Shown: positions 25,648 to 34,406, counted from the stretch's first letter. The stretch is 49,475 bases of DNA from Tepidanaerobacteraceae bacterium (GCA_030446005.1 JASUSP010000003.1:1-49475); one strand, 5' to 3'. Notes: a model not told the origin generated them from the sequence alone. Made by a program: numbers and translations.

Positions 25648-26073
25648 CTAGTTCACAATAATACTTGTAAAATACACTTCCTCCACTTTCCCGTTATCCA
25701 CCACTTTGTTAATCATATCTTTCAATTCTTTTTTTAAAACTTCCATGCCCTTGCTGTCCTTTAAAGAGTCGTAAGTTTTCGAACGAAGGATAGCATATAC
25801 CCCGTCCTTTATCTCATACTCTTTCTGCTGCATTTCCTTTTCCGTTTTTTTGTCACTCAAAAGACAGACTATGGAAATCTTCACGTAACCTCTATCGGCA
25901 AGATTCGTCAAATAATCACCAAGAGGGTATGTTATATATTGTTTTTTTGCCTGCTGTTCAGGGTCATCTACCAGGATATTTTTGGTTATGACGTAGGCTG
26001 CAGCAGTAGTGATTATCAAAAACAAAACTGCAATTATCAAGAGTTTTAGGCCCGAGCGCACTTTGCTTGCCAT
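25648..26073 (-). CDS. fliL: Flagellar basal body-associated protein FliL
   Basis: FliL is a single-pass membrane protein near the stator that supports torque under load. The chosen product (141 residues) has one N-terminal helix (about 10-30, LKLLIIAVLFLIITTAAAYV) and a periplasm-side FliL domain ending in the family's VYFTSIIVN. GGAGGT lies at the right distance before the ATG at 26073; the in-frame start at 26091 would sit before that site. Confidence 0.92.
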   Translation of the reverse strand: MASKVRSGLKLLIIAVLFLIITTAAAYVITKNILVDDPEQQAKKQYITYPLGDYLTNLADRGYVKISIVCLLSDKKTEKEMQQKEYEIKDGVYAILRSKTYDSLKDSKGMEVLKKELKDMINKVVDNGKVEEVYFTSIIVN

Positions 26074-26087
26074 GAATTTACCTCCAT

Positions 26088-26834
26088 TCACCTGGGTTCT
26101 TGGCTAGTCGAAGAAGAACTTAGTATTATGATTTCCACACGCCTGTTTTGCGCGCGGTTTTTCTCCGAATCGTTGGGCACTATTGGATGGTACTCTCCGT
26201 ACCCAGCGGCGGATATCATGCGTGGGGGTATGCCGTGTTTTTCGATTAGGTATTTAACTACATTTACCGCCCTTGCTGTGGACAGTTCCCAATTCGATGG
26301 AAACTCCCTCGTATGTATCGGCACGTTATCCGTATGGCCCTCAACCCTTATGGGACGCTGGCTTTGTTTCAGGACGGGTGCGATTTCATCCAAAACTTGC
26401 CTGGCTTCATCCTTCAGATTAGCCTTGCCCGAATCGAACAGAGCCCCCTCCATGAACCTTATCGCAAGACCTCTTTCATTCAGAGTCACCGTTATTCCCT
26501 TAAAGCCATTTTCCTTTACGATTCCTAAAATTGTGTTCCCCAATTCTTTTAATTCTTCCTCCTGCTGCCGCTCTCCATTGAATAAATTTTCACCAGCAAG
26601 GCCTTCTTCCACAAACTCTCCTTCTACCAGCGACTTTCCCCCGTCCAATATGCCCAAGGAATCTTGCACTGAAGTTATGGCTAGTTCGAATTTTTTTACA
26701 TCCACATTCGAAAGCGCAAACAACAGGACGAAGAATATTAATATCTGCGTAACAAGATCGCCGTATGTGGTCATCCACAGAGGCGCACCCGGAGGCGGGG
26801 CATCTTCCGATTTTCTTCTTCTAGCGTTAGGCAA
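26088..26834 (-). CDS. motB: Flagellar stator protein MotB
   Basis: MotB anchors the stator to peptidoglycan and carries the ion-binding aspartate. The single membrane helix (about 20-42) contains MTTYGDLVTQILIFFVLLFA, whose D (residue 26 here) is the ion-binding site. The C-terminal OmpA-like domain has RVEGHTDNVPI, NWELSTARAVNVVKYL and NRRVEIII. GCGGTGAT suits the TTG at 26834; GTG at 26843 is an alternative. It overlaps motA by eight bases. Ion type (proton or sodium) cannot be decided by eye. Confidence 0.93.
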   Translation of the reverse strand: MPNARRRKSEDAPPPGAPLWMTTYGDLVTQILIFFVLLFALSNVDVKKFELAITSVQDSLGILDGGKSLVEGEFVEEGLAGENLFNGERQQEEELKELGNTILGIVKENGFKGITVTLNERGLAIRFMEGALFDSGKANLKDEARQVLDEIAPVLKQSQRPIRVEGHTDNVPIHTREFPSNWELSTARAVNVVKYLIEKHGIPPRMISAAGYGEYHPIVPNDSEKNRAQNRRVEIIILSSSSTSQEPR

Positions 26835-27630
26835 GATTATCACCGCTTTCGGCGTTTTCTTTTTCTCTTTCTTTATAGGATTTTCTAACTTCGGGCGATA
26901 GGAAAGCCTTCAGTTTTTCCTCTATGATCCTTGGGTTTTCGCCAGCCTGAATAGAAAGAATGCCCTCTATCATAATTTCCTTTAAGAGGATTTCCTGCCT
27001 GCTTCTCACTTTGAGCTTTCCTGCAATAGGATTAAAAACAAAATATGCGAGAAAAGCTCCGTAAAGGGTGGTAATAAGCGCTACCGCCATCCCGGGCCCT
27101 ACAGAGCTAGGGTCGTTTAATTTGCTCAGCATCTGTATAAGGCCAATTATGGTACCCAGCATTCCGTAAGACGGTGCGAGCGAACCCATGGTTTCGAAAA
27201 TGCTTTGGCCCTCTTTGTGCCTTTCTTCGAGAAAAGCAAGTTCCGTTTCCAAGATGTTTTTAACAAGCTCGGGGTCGGTGCCGTCCACCACCAGCATCAC
27301 GCCCCGTTTCATAAAATCATCTTGCAGTTGTTCCGCAGTTTCTTCCAGCGCCAGAAGACCTTCCCTTCTTGCGACATCGGCAAGCCTCACAATGGTCTTT
27401 ATGATTTCTTCAGCGCTTACGCTTTTTTCTACGAATACATTTTTTAATATCTTCAATACTCCGAGGAATTTCGAAAGAGGGTAACTAATCAAAGTGGAAG
27501 CCATGACCCCTCCGAGTACTATCATCAATGAAGGGATATTTATGAAAGCTTTAAGGTCTCCTCCCATATATATAGCCCATAGGAAAAGTCCAAGTCCTCC
27601 GACTATCCCGATTAGCGTCGCTCTATCCAT
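26827..27630 (-). CDS. motA: Flagellar stator protein MotA
   Basis: MotA forms the five-subunit ring around the MotB dimer and drives FliG. It has four membrane helices: two near the start (LIGIVGGLGLFLWAIYMGG and SLMIVLGGVMASTLISYP) and two late (LAPSYGMLGTIIGLIQML and ALITTLYGAFLAYFVFNP). The cytoplasmic loop between them carries the charged residues that meet FliG. AAGGGG precedes the ATG at 27630, and the in-frame GTG at 27639 is too close to that site. The first codons overlap the end of flbD. Confidence 0.94.
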   Translation of the reverse strand: MDRATLIGIVGGLGLFLWAIYMGGDLKAFINIPSLMIVLGGVMASTLISYPLSKFLGVLKILKNVFVEKSVSAEEIIKTIVRLADVARREGLLALEETAEQLQDDFMKRGVMLVVDGTDPELVKNILETELAFLEERHKEGQSIFETMGSLAPSYGMLGTIIGLIQMLSKLNDPSSVGPGMAVALITTLYGAFLAYFVFNPIAGKLKVRSRQEILLKEIMIEGILSIQAGENPRIIEEKLKAFLSPEVRKSYKEREKENAESGDNLA

Positions 27631-27823
27631 TAAATTCACTTCCCCTTACAATCCTTCTTTTGTATGCAACGATTTTATCCACTACTTCCTGGGGTGATTC
27701 TCTAACAATGTATGTCTTTTCGTTGGTAAGTTTTATAATCGTGTCCGGTGTTGGTTCTATGGTTTCGATTAAGTCCACATTCAGGAAAAATTTTTTGCCG
27801 TTAAGCCTTGTGAGTTCTATCAA
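27623..27823 (-). CDS. flbD: Flagellar protein FlbD/SwrD
   Basis: This 66-residue protein belongs to the FlbD family, called SwrD in Bacillus subtilis, where it raises motor torque for swarming. The pattern IELTRLNGKKFFLNVDLIE, then IEPTPDTIIKLTNEKTYIVRE, is the family hallmark. AGAGGTG precedes the TTG at 27823; the frame is open 18 bases upstream without a site. It lies between flgE and motAB, which fits a stator-related role. Confidence 0.9.
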   Translation of the reverse strand: MIELTRLNGKKFFLNVDLIETIEPTPDTIIKLTNEKTYIVRESPQEVVDKIVAYKRRIVRGSEFNG

Positions 27824-27852
27824 GGCTTCACCTCTTTTCAAAGGCTTTTACC

Positions 27853-27875
27853 GGCCCGGGCTTAATACCCGGGCC
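27853..27875 (-). other. GC-rich intercistronic hairpin after flgE
   Basis: GGCCCGGG (27853-27860) and CCCGGGCC (27868-27875) form a perfect eight-pair, all-GC stem around a seven-base loop. On the minus-strand message it starts five bases after the flgE stop. No T-run follows (GGTAAAAGCC), so it is unlikely to end transcription by itself. It could stabilise the upstream flgE message or mark a processing site. Confidence 0.75.
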
Positions 27876-27880
27876 TTAGG

Positions 27881-29122
27881 CTATCTTTTTATATTCACCA
27901 GTTCCTGCAGCATTTCATCCGATGCAGAAATTATCCTGGAGTTAGCCTGAAACCCCCTTTGAGTAACTATCATGCGGGTAAACTCTTCCGCCAGGTCCAC
28001 GTTGGACATCTCAAGAGAACCTGGACTTATAGTGCCCCTTCCGCCGGTTCCGGCCATTCCTATCTGAACTTCTCCCGAGTTATTAGAAGCCGTGTAGGTG
28101 TTGCCGCCCGCCTTTGTAAGGCCCGCCGGATTATCAAAAACCGCTAAGGCTACCTGCGCAAGTTCCATGCTCTGGCCGTTGTCAAAAACCCCGGTAATAA
28201 CACCCTTGGAGTCCACCGAAATCCCAAGCAAAGTTCCCGCAGCATAACCGTCTTGATAGGATAGGTCAACGGTAGTTTCTTTTGCAAACTGGGTTAATGC
28301 GGAAAAGTCTAAAGTTAAGTTAATTTCATCTGCTCCTTGGATAGTCAGTCGAACGGGATTGTTAATATCATTAATTGTACTTTGAGAAATATCGAGCTGA
28401 CCATTTGCGGTAAAAATCAGATGGCCCTGATTGTTGTTAATTCCCGATATAGTTACATCGGATGAGTCGTAATTAATTTCGTAGTCCCACTCATTTGATG
28501 CTGTTTTTTTAAAAGTAATGGTAAGATTATGGACGTTTCCTTTTGAATCGTATACTTTAAATGGTATAATATATTGCATATCAATAGGATCAGCGTCATT
28601 CAAATTCTTAGCGAATCTTACTTCGCTCGTGGCTTTGGCCGGCATCATCATGCCTTTTTGTATTCTTATGGATGTTATGTTCTGTGGAGTCTTGTCCGCG
28701 GCGCCCTGCCAGCCCAGGACTTTTAAGCCGTTAGACGTACTCACCAGGTTGCCTTCCTCGTCGAATCCGAAATTGCCGGCCCTCGTATAATAATAGTTCT
28801 GACCGTCGGAAAGTATGAAAAACCCGTCCCCTTCTATGGCAAGGTCCGTCATGTTGCCCGTAGCCTCAAGGCTTGAAGGGGTGTGGAGCGTCTCTATGGA
28901 AGCCAACGTCATACCCAATCCAACCTGCATGGGATTAGTGCCGCCGCGATTGCCTTGCGCCGAGGACGCACCTTTTATAGTTTGGTATAAGGCATCCTGA
29001 AATGTAACGCGACTCTTTTTGAAGCCCACCGTATTGACGTTGGCTATGTTATTTCCGATAACATCCATCATCGTCTGATGATTTCTCAGGCCCGTCACGG
29101 CCGAGAACATCGAGCGCATCAT
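27881..29122 (-). CDS. flgE: Flagellar hook protein FlgE
   Basis: FlgE builds the hook, about 130 copies per flagellum. The N-terminal D0 segment MRSMFSAVTGLRNHQTMMD followed by [20 protein letters not shown] is the rod-hook signature, and the C-terminus VTQRGFQANSRIISASDEML closes the D0 domain. The middle is variable and glycine and aspartate rich. GGGGAGG precedes the ATG. It is flanked by intercistronic hairpins. The 413-residue length is within the hook range. Confidence 0.95.
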   Translation of the reverse strand: MMRSMFSAVTGLRNHQTMMDVIGNNIANVNTVGFKKSRVTFQDALYQTIKGASSAQGNRGGTNPMQVGLGMTLASIETLHTPSSLEATGNMTDLAIEGDGFFILSDGQNYYYTRAGNFGFDEEGNLVSTSNGLKVLGWQGAADKTPQNITSIRIQKGMMMPAKATSEVRFAKNLNDADPIDMQYIIPFKVYDSKGNVHNLTITFKKTASNEWDYEINYDSSDVTISGINNNQGHLIFTANGQLDISQSTINDINNPVRLTIQGADEINLTLDFSALTQFAKETTVDLSYQDGYAAGTLLGISVDSKGVITGVFDNGQSMELAQVALAVFDNPAGLTKAGGNTYTASNNSGEVQIGMAGTGGRGTISPGSLEMSNVDLAEEFTRMIVTQRGFQANSRIISASDEMLQELVNIKR

Positions 29123-29160
29123 GGTATATTCCTCCCCTATATTTTTACATTGGTGCCTTT

Positions 29161-29209
29161 ACTCCCTCTGTCGTTCGGGAGTTCCGAGCCCCCTCAAAAG
29201 GTCCGGCTC
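29161..29209 (-). other. Two short intercistronic hairpins before flgE
   Basis: The gap between the upstream flagellar gene and flgE holds two inverted repeats. GAGCC (29186-29190) pairs with GGCTC (29205-29209), with an inner CCT/AGG pairing, and its outer arm covers the upstream stop codon. ACTCCC (29161-29166) pairs with GGGAGT (29177-29182). No T-runs follow. With the hairpin after flgE they bracket the hook gene. Confidence 0.5.
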
Positions 29210-29594
29210 ACATGATGACGGCACCGTCTATATTGGTAAACACATTCTCTTTTAAATTTGGTCCGTCTACCGCAGTTATGACCGTTCTGTTTTTGATGCT
29301 GACCACGAAAGCTACATCGTTTATGAGAATTAGCGACTCCCTTATACCTTTTTTTTCGGCCTTTTCCACTGCCGTATTTAGCTTTTCTAGTTGCTCGGAC
29401 GTCAAATTTATATTTCTTGATGACATTCTAAGCATTGCGTGCTTTGAAATTTTTATCTCCCCTTTTAGCTTCTCCTCCAGTATTTTTTGGAAATCTCCTG
29501 TCGCCTTTTCTACTCCTTGCTTGGGTTTACCCTGTCCTGCGTGCTCTATTCGATTTATCGGCAAATTAAAGGACAGCTTCATGTATTCGTCCAT
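29208..29594 (-). CDS. Flagellar operon protein of the TIGR02530 family
   Basis: This small protein (128 residues) matches the family named only as flagellar operon protein, found between flgD and flgE in Firmicutes and other groups. No membrane segment is visible. The conserved core ISKHAMLRMSSRNINLTSEQ followed by LILINDVAFVVSIKNRTVIT and the late NIDGAVIM are recognisable. GGTGGTG precedes the ATG at 29594. The location suggests a role in hook assembly; the function is not established to my knowledge. Confidence 0.85.
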   Translation of the reverse strand: MDEYMKLSFNLPINRIEHAGQGKPKQGVEKATGDFQKILEEKLKGEIKISKHAMLRMSSRNINLTSEQLEKLNTAVEKAEKKGIRESLILINDVAFVVSIKNRTVITAVDGPNLKENVFTNIDGAVIM

Positions 29595-29624
29595 ATTCAC
29601 CACCGTCCGACGTCAATCTGCCGT

Positions 29625-30014
29625 TCAGCTTATTTCAAATACGTCCTTTAACGAAATCAATCTTTCCTCATCGCCAACGATGAGTTTTAGCTCCCCTTGC
29701 GCAAATGATACGCCTTTTACCACTCCGGATACATAACCTCCTTCACTGCTGGCTTTTACATTTTTACCTATAAGGCTGATGGCCGACATAGTGGAAACCT
29801 GCTGATTCAAATTTTGAAGCTGTTCTAAAGTCGAGAAAGTAGCAAGCTGGGCTATGTATTCCTTGCTTTCTAGAGGTTCAAGCGGATTTTGAAACTTTAG
29901 CTCGGTTATCAGCAGCTTTAAAAAGTCATCTTTAGAAAGAGCGGATTTTCTTGCCGAGTAGTTACCGTTGTTCGCAGGCGTTTCGAAAACCCCACTAGTT
30001 TCCACAATGTTCAA
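29625..30014 (-). CDS. flgD: Flagellar hook capping protein FlgD
   Basis: FlgD caps the growing hook and helps hook subunits polymerise. The conserved N-terminal part is present: LSKDDFLKLLITELKFQNPLEPL then KEYIAQLATFSTLEQLQNL. The protein is short (129 residues), ending after a small beta region, without the extended Ig/tudor domains of proteobacterial FlgD. AAAGGGAGTG points to the TTG at 30014; the ATG at 30032, which overlaps the fliK stop, has no site. Confidence 0.92.
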   Translation of the reverse strand: MNIVETSGVFETPANNGNYSARKSALSKDDFLKLLITELKFQNPLEPLESKEYIAQLATFSTLEQLQNLNQQVSTMSAISLIGKNVKASSEGGYVSGVVKGVSFAQGELKLIVGDEERLISLKDVFEIS

Positions 30015-30028
30015 GATTTCACTCCCTT

Positions 30029-31255
30029 TCATACGGTATAATTTATCATGCTCGAACCCTCTACAATGCCGTAAGTAGTCTTTCCCCGGGCTACTTCTTT
30101 AAGGTTTTGGGGTATCTTTTCCTCTCCTTCTTCGCTTGTTTTAAAAACTTTTCTGTAATGGTCGTTACTATATTGGTCGTTTTCAAACCTTCTTTCGCTT
30201 TGTTGGTGCATATCGAATTGCATCGGAAAATCGTATATTTTTATTTCATTGATTTCGTAACCCTGCTTTGCAATGTGATTTTTTATTTCGGAAACGCTCG
30301 ACTGCATGAGTTCTTTTAAATGGGCGTTTTTTACGAAAAACTCCGCGTTAACTTCGCCTTTATCCTGCGTAATCCTCACAATCATCTCGCCTAAATGTTC
30401 CGGTTTTATCTTTATCCTTATTTCTCTCATCTGACCTTTTAGAGCAACTTGAACTTTTTCTACCAGTTCACCGAATATCGCATCTTTCAAAGCCGGGATT
30501 TTCCACGTATAACCTTTCTGACTCACAAATTCCCCTTCGGGTAAATCCAGGCTTGTATGGACTTCTTCCCTTATAGGAGCGGAAAGTGCAATTTCAAAAG
30601 TTTTCAAGGGACTTTCGTGTATTTTAAAAACTTCTCCGAGTGCTCCTCGCCCCTCCTCTGCTACGGTCTTCGAAAAATCGTAAACTTCCTTTTTTTGTTC
30701 GTGCTGAAGTTCTGCCTTCATTTCCACCTTCGGTTGTTTTTCTACATTATTTTCTATTGCTGTGCTCGTTATCTTTGCCATGTTGCCCGTTTTCGAAAGC
30801 TTCACAATCGAAATCTCGCTTTTTTCGTTAGATGGATTTTCGCCCGGCTTTTCAACCGAAGATAAACTCTTGCTTTTATCGAGATTTAATAATTCGGCGA
30901 TTGCCTTTGTTTTTTCATCAATATTTTCCGTCGTATTTAAACCCGTTACCACATCATTAATCGCAGCAGCCGTCTCCTCCGATGTTAAGTCCCGGGCCGT
31001 CATCCCTTCGCAGTGGATGGCAGGATTTAACAGTTGCAGCAGTACGTAAATATCGGTCGGTAAATTATCCTTTCCCAAACCTTCAACTTTTTCGGTCTTC
31101 CCCGAAAGAAATTCAAGCAGCTTTTTAAAACTTAGACATCCTGCAAAACCAAGGTCCGGGTAAGAGGTGATTTTCGCCTTCTTACCTGCGGCAATGGCGC
31201 AAAGCTCGTTTTCACTGATTGTAGCATTTATAGCCACGGCAACATCACCTACCAC
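30029..31255 (-). CDS. fliK: Flagellar hook-length control protein FliK
   Basis: FliK measures hook length and triggers the FlhB specificity switch. The N-terminal two thirds are variable and charged, as usual. The C-terminal FliK domain (about 270-350) contains REIRIKIKPEHLGEMIVRI and NAHLKELMQSSVSEIKNHI, which contact FlhB. The tail is polar and rich in charged residues. GGAGG is correctly spaced to the GTG at 31255; the in-frame GTG at 31264 overlaps it. It precedes flgD. Confidence 0.88.
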   Translation of the reverse strand: MVGDVAVAINATISENELCAIAAGKKAKITSYPDLGFAGCLSFKKLLEFLSGKTEKVEGLGKDNLPTDIYVLLQLLNPAIHCEGMTARDLTSEETAAAINDVVTGLNTTENIDEKTKAIAELLNLDKSKSLSSVEKPGENPSNEKSEISIVKLSKTGNMAKITSTAIENNVEKQPKVEMKAELQHEQKKEVYDFSKTVAEEGRGALGEVFKIHESPLKTFEIALSAPIREEVHTSLDLPEGEFVSQKGYTWKIPALKDAIFGELVEKVQVALKGQMREIRIKIKPEHLGEMIVRITQDKGEVNAEFFVKNAHLKELMQSSVSEIKNHIAKQGYEINEIKIYDFPMQFDMHQQSERRFENDQYSNDHYRKVFKTSEEGEEKIPQNLKEVARGKTTYGIVEGSSMINYTV

Positions 31256-31295
31256 CTTTTCCACCTCCTTTCAATAATAATTTTTAAATTTTCCC

Positions 31296-31859
31296 TTATT
31301 GTTCTCCTGATAGTTTTTTGGTTATTTCAGCTGCTCTTTTTGGGTCCATATTTGCCAAAATTTCGGACACAGCCTCTTTTTTCATATTCTTGAAAATCCT
31401 TATAACCACTTCATCTTCCAATGTTTCCATTATAGCTGCAGCCTTATTAGGGGCCATCAGCTCGTAATATTGGGCAACGTTTTTGATGTTCTGGACAGCT
31501 TCTTCTATTTTGACCTTTTCCTGATTTATTTTCATTTCCCTTTCATTTAGTTCCAGCTCTTTTTTTTCAAGTTCCTTTTGCTTTTGGTTTATTTCGCTAA
31601 AGCGCTGGTTTATTTTTTGCCATTCGGCGTCGAGCAGCCTTTTTTCCTTTTCTAACTGCTCTAAAAGGCTCTGTTCTTCCGACGAACCTTTCGCAAAAAG
31701 AGCGCCTATAACGGGAATTTTTGCTGCTGCACTGCTGAATGGAAGACTTTTTGCCCTGGTTATTAAAAACCACCCAGCAAAAATTATCGCCAAAAGCAGC
31801 AACACGATTAAAACAACAATCGCTATTTTGGGCTGCAAACCTTTGTTTTCACCGTTCAC
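31296..31859 (-). CDS. MotE-like protein (MgtE N-terminal domain, YlxF position)
   Basis: This 187-residue protein has one N-terminal membrane helix (about 12-35), a long coiled coil (about 60-118) and a C-terminal domain like the MgtE intracellular N-domain (AAAIMETLEDEVVIRIFKNM, ILANMDPKRAAEITKKL). Proteins of this build include MotE, which in other bacteria aids stator or flagellar assembly. It occupies the ylxF slot between fliJ and fliK. It is not a magnesium transporter, since the transport domain is missing. Confidence 0.8.
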   Translation of the reverse strand: MNGENKGLQPKIAIVVLIVLLLLAIIFAGWFLITRAKSLPFSSAAAKIPVIGALFAKGSSEEQSLLEQLEKEKRLLDAEWQKINQRFSEINQKQKELEKKELELNEREMKINQEKVKIEEAVQNIKNVAQYYELMAPNKAAAIMETLEDEVVIRIFKNMKKEAVSEILANMDPKRAAEITKKLSGEQ

Positions 31860-31861
31860 TT

Positions 31862-32317
31862 TTACAGTTCCTCCCGTCCTCGCTTAATGTAAGCGAGTGA
31901 GGCAATGTCGTCCAAAATCTTTTGTTCCTCCCGGTTCAGTTCTACAAGATAATGAGCATATCTTTTCTCTTTTAATTTTTCCATTACCTGTCTTTCTCGC
32001 CTCGCCGCCAAATACAATTCCATTGCTTCTTTCGATTTTTCCCTGGCACGCTTAACCCTGGATTCCTGATTTTTTAACCTGTCATTTAGGGTGTTCATCA
32101 TCGACTCGTAAAGCATTAGTTCAGCCGCTTTCAGCGATTGCTGCAATTCTCTTTCCATCACCTGCTTTATAACGTTCTTTTTCTCTTTTAAAGCTAAAAG
32201 CTCCTGTTTTTCTCTTTCAAGGTCCACGCGAGCTTCTATCAGCTGTTGTTCCCTAATCTGTTCAATTTTTTGCTTTATTCTCAATGGGGGATTTAAGTTG
32301 AATTTAAACCGCCTCAT
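31862..32317 (-). CDS. fliJ: Flagellar export chaperone FliJ
   Basis: FliJ is a coiled-coil stalk protein of the export ATPase that also recycles chaperones. The 151 residues are almost entirely helical heptads rich in E, K, Q and R, starting FKFNLNPPLRIKQKIEQIRE. It lies between fliI and the MotE-like gene, as expected. Sequence identity in this family is low, so position carries much of the call. Confidence 0.88.
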   Translation of the reverse strand: MRRFKFNLNPPLRIKQKIEQIREQQLIEARVDLEREKQELLALKEKKNVIKQVMERELQQSLKAAELMLYESMMNTLNDRLKNQESRVKRAREKSKEAMELYLAARRERQVMEKLKEKRYAHYLVELNREEQKILDDIASLAYIKRGREEL

Positions 32318-32323
32318 AGGCTT

Positions 32324-33649
32324 TTATAACTCTCCTTCAAAAATCCTCTTCAATCGCAACAGAGTTTCTTCGAAATCCACCTTTTCGTCCACATCCTGGA
32401 TTAGAAACTTTCTAATTTCGTTGATATATCTCAACGCTTCATCGATTCTAGGATTACTCCCCTTAACATAAGCACCCAGGTTAATAAGGTCTTCCGCTTC
32501 GTTGTAAACGGAAATCAAATCCTTTACTTTAGCAGCAAGCCTCTTATGGTCCTCGGTAATAACGTCGTTCATAAGCCTGCTGATACTCGACAAAACGTCG
32601 ATAGCCGGATAGTGGTTCTTATTCGCAAGAGTTCTTGAAAGCACAATGTGTCCGTCGAGAATGCCCCGCACGGCATCGGATATGGGTTCGTTTAGGTCGT
32701 CGCCATCTACCAAGACCGTATAAATTCCGGTAATAGAACCCCTGCTTGATGTACCCGCTCTTTCCAGGAGCTTAGGCAAAACAGCAAATACCGAAGGGGT
32801 GTACCCTCTCGTCACGGGAGGTTCGCCCGATGCCAAACCCACCTCTCGCTGTGCCATGGCAAACCTGGTAACGGAATCCATCATCAACAGTACATCGAGC
32901 CCCTTGTCCCGAAAATACTCAGCAATGGCTGTAGCCGTAAAAGCCGCTTTAGTCCTCAGCAGCGGAGGCTTATCCGATGTGGCAACGACCACAACAGACC
33001 TTTTTAATCCTTCTTCTCCCAAATCCTTATTTATAAAACTATTAAGTTCCCTTCCCCTCTCCCCTACAAGGGCTATAACATTTACGTCTGCCTTTGTATT
33101 TCTAGCAATCATGCCCAATAGAGTGCTTTTCCCAACTCCGCTGCCAGCAAAAATGCCTATCCTTTGTCCCCGTCCGCAAGTAATGAGAGCGTCTATAGCC
33201 TTTATTCCCAACGGCAAAGGGATATTTATCGGTGTTCGCTCTACGGGATTTGGGGGAGAGTTGTATAGCGGATAATAATCGCTGCTTTTTACAGGTCCTT
33301 TTCCGTCAATCGGATTGCCCAATCCATCCAAGATTCTGCCCAATAGCTCATCTCCGACCCGAACCATTAATTTTTTCCCCGTAGCTTCGACTTCTTCTCC
33401 CGGCGCAATGCCTTCCATTTCTCCGAGGGGCATTAATACTATTCTGTCATCGTGAAATCCGACCACTTCTGCCAACAGCTTTTCCCCCTGCCCGCGGGAC
33501 GGTTTTATTTTGCAAATCTCTCCTATCTCCGCCGGAGGGCCCTGAGATTCTATGGTAAGGCCCACAATTTTCGATATTTTCCCTTTTATCCTCAAAGTAT
33601 CGATACTATCGATGATTGCCTTGTAATTTTCAAAGAAGTTCCTACTCAT
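32324..33649 (-). CDS. fliI: Flagellar type III export ATPase FliI
   Basis: FliI is the hexameric F1-beta-like ATPase of the export apparatus. Walker A is GSGVGKST (169-176), Walker B falls in DVLLMMDSVTRFA, and LVGERGRE and PSVFAVLPKLLERAG are conserved FliI/YscN blocks. The length of 441 is normal. It overlaps fliH, its regulator, by eight bases. Confidence 0.97.
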   Translation of the reverse strand: MSRNFFENYKAIIDSIDTLRIKGKISKIVGLTIESQGPPAEIGEICKIKPSRGQGEKLLAEVVGFHDDRIVLMPLGEMEGIAPGEEVEATGKKLMVRVGDELLGRILDGLGNPIDGKGPVKSSDYYPLYNSPPNPVERTPINIPLPLGIKAIDALITCGRGQRIGIFAGSGVGKSTLLGMIARNTKADVNVIALVGERGRELNSFINKDLGEEGLKRSVVVVATSDKPPLLRTKAAFTATAIAEYFRDKGLDVLLMMDSVTRFAMAQREVGLASGEPPVTRGYTPSVFAVLPKLLERAGTSSRGSITGIYTVLVDGDDLNEPISDAVRGILDGHIVLSRTLANKNHYPAIDVLSSISRLMNDVITEDHKRLAAKVKDLISVYNEAEDLINLGAYVKGSNPRIDEALRYINEIRKFLIQDVDEKVDFEETLLRLKRIFEGEL

Positions 33650-34406
33650 ACAATACTTCCATTTCCATCAATTCCGTCTTTAGGTTTTCAAGCTGGGTGC
33701 GCAACCCGGCATCGATTTCAAAACAGTTTCCCGAAATTATGCATTCTCCTTCGGAAAGCGTCGGGTCCTTAACGAAGTTGACTTTTTTGTACCTCGCCTT
33801 TTGACAGATGTCTTCTATTTCTCCCTCAAGTCTTTGAAAGTCCTTTTCGCTAATCCTTACCAAAACGTCTTTTTCCTGCCCTATTTTTTCGAGGGCTGAC
33901 TTAACTATGCCGAGTATATATTCGCTATCTACTCGGGCGTGCTCCCTCAGTATTTTTTCGGCTACGTAAAAGGCCAGCTTCAAACATTCCTTTTCCATAG
34001 TCTTTAAATATTCTCTGTTTTGATTTAAAAGGTTCTCCCTCAATACGTTAAACTGCGCTAAATATTTTTCAAAGAGGGCCCGCAATTCCTTTTCGGCGTC
34101 TTCCTTTCCTTCCCTAAAGCCTTCTTCATAACCTTTTTCGAAAGCTTCCTTTTTTATTTCTTCCTGTTTTTTTATAGCATCTCGGATTATGGCCTCGCCA
34201 TCTTTCTTTGCTTTTTCGATTATTTCCGATGCTTTCCGGGCGGCATCGTCAAAAAGCTTGCTCGCCCTGCTTTTATAAAACGATTCAAGTGAAAAATAAG
34301 CACTTTCTTTCAAGGTATTTTCGGTTTTTATAGTTCGAAATTGTAAATCCTTTATTTTATAGGGAGCTTCCCTCGAAATCTCAACATCTTTTAAAACTTT
34401 AGACAA
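33642..34406 (-). CDS. fliH: Flagellar export ATPase regulator FliH
   Basis: FliH binds and restrains FliI and tethers it to the switch. The 254-residue protein has a charged helical middle (AARKASEIIEKAKKDGEAII, then EEGFREGKEDAEKEL) with the glycine-spaced GYEEGFREGK repeat typical of FliH, and a C-terminal FliH/V-ATPase E-like domain (about 120-240). Translation starts at TTG and overlaps the fliG end by eight bases. Confidence 0.92.
   Translation of the reverse strand: MSKVLKDVEISREAPYKIKDLQFRTIKTENTLKESAYFSLESFYKSRASKLFDDAARKASEIIEKAKKDGEAIIRDAIKKQEEIKKEAFEKGYEEGFREGKEDAEKELRALFEKYLAQFNVLRENLLNQNREYLKTMEKECLKLAFYVAEKILREHARVDSEYILGIVKSALEKIGQEKDVLVRISEKDFQRLEGEIEDICQKARYKKVNFVKDPTLSEGECIISGNCFEIDAGLRTQLENLKTELMEMEVLYE

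Noticed and set aside
31296-31859. Magnesium transporter MgtE
   Set aside because: Only the small intracellular N-domain is present, with a single helix and a coiled coil. There is no transport domain, and the location is the ylxF slot.
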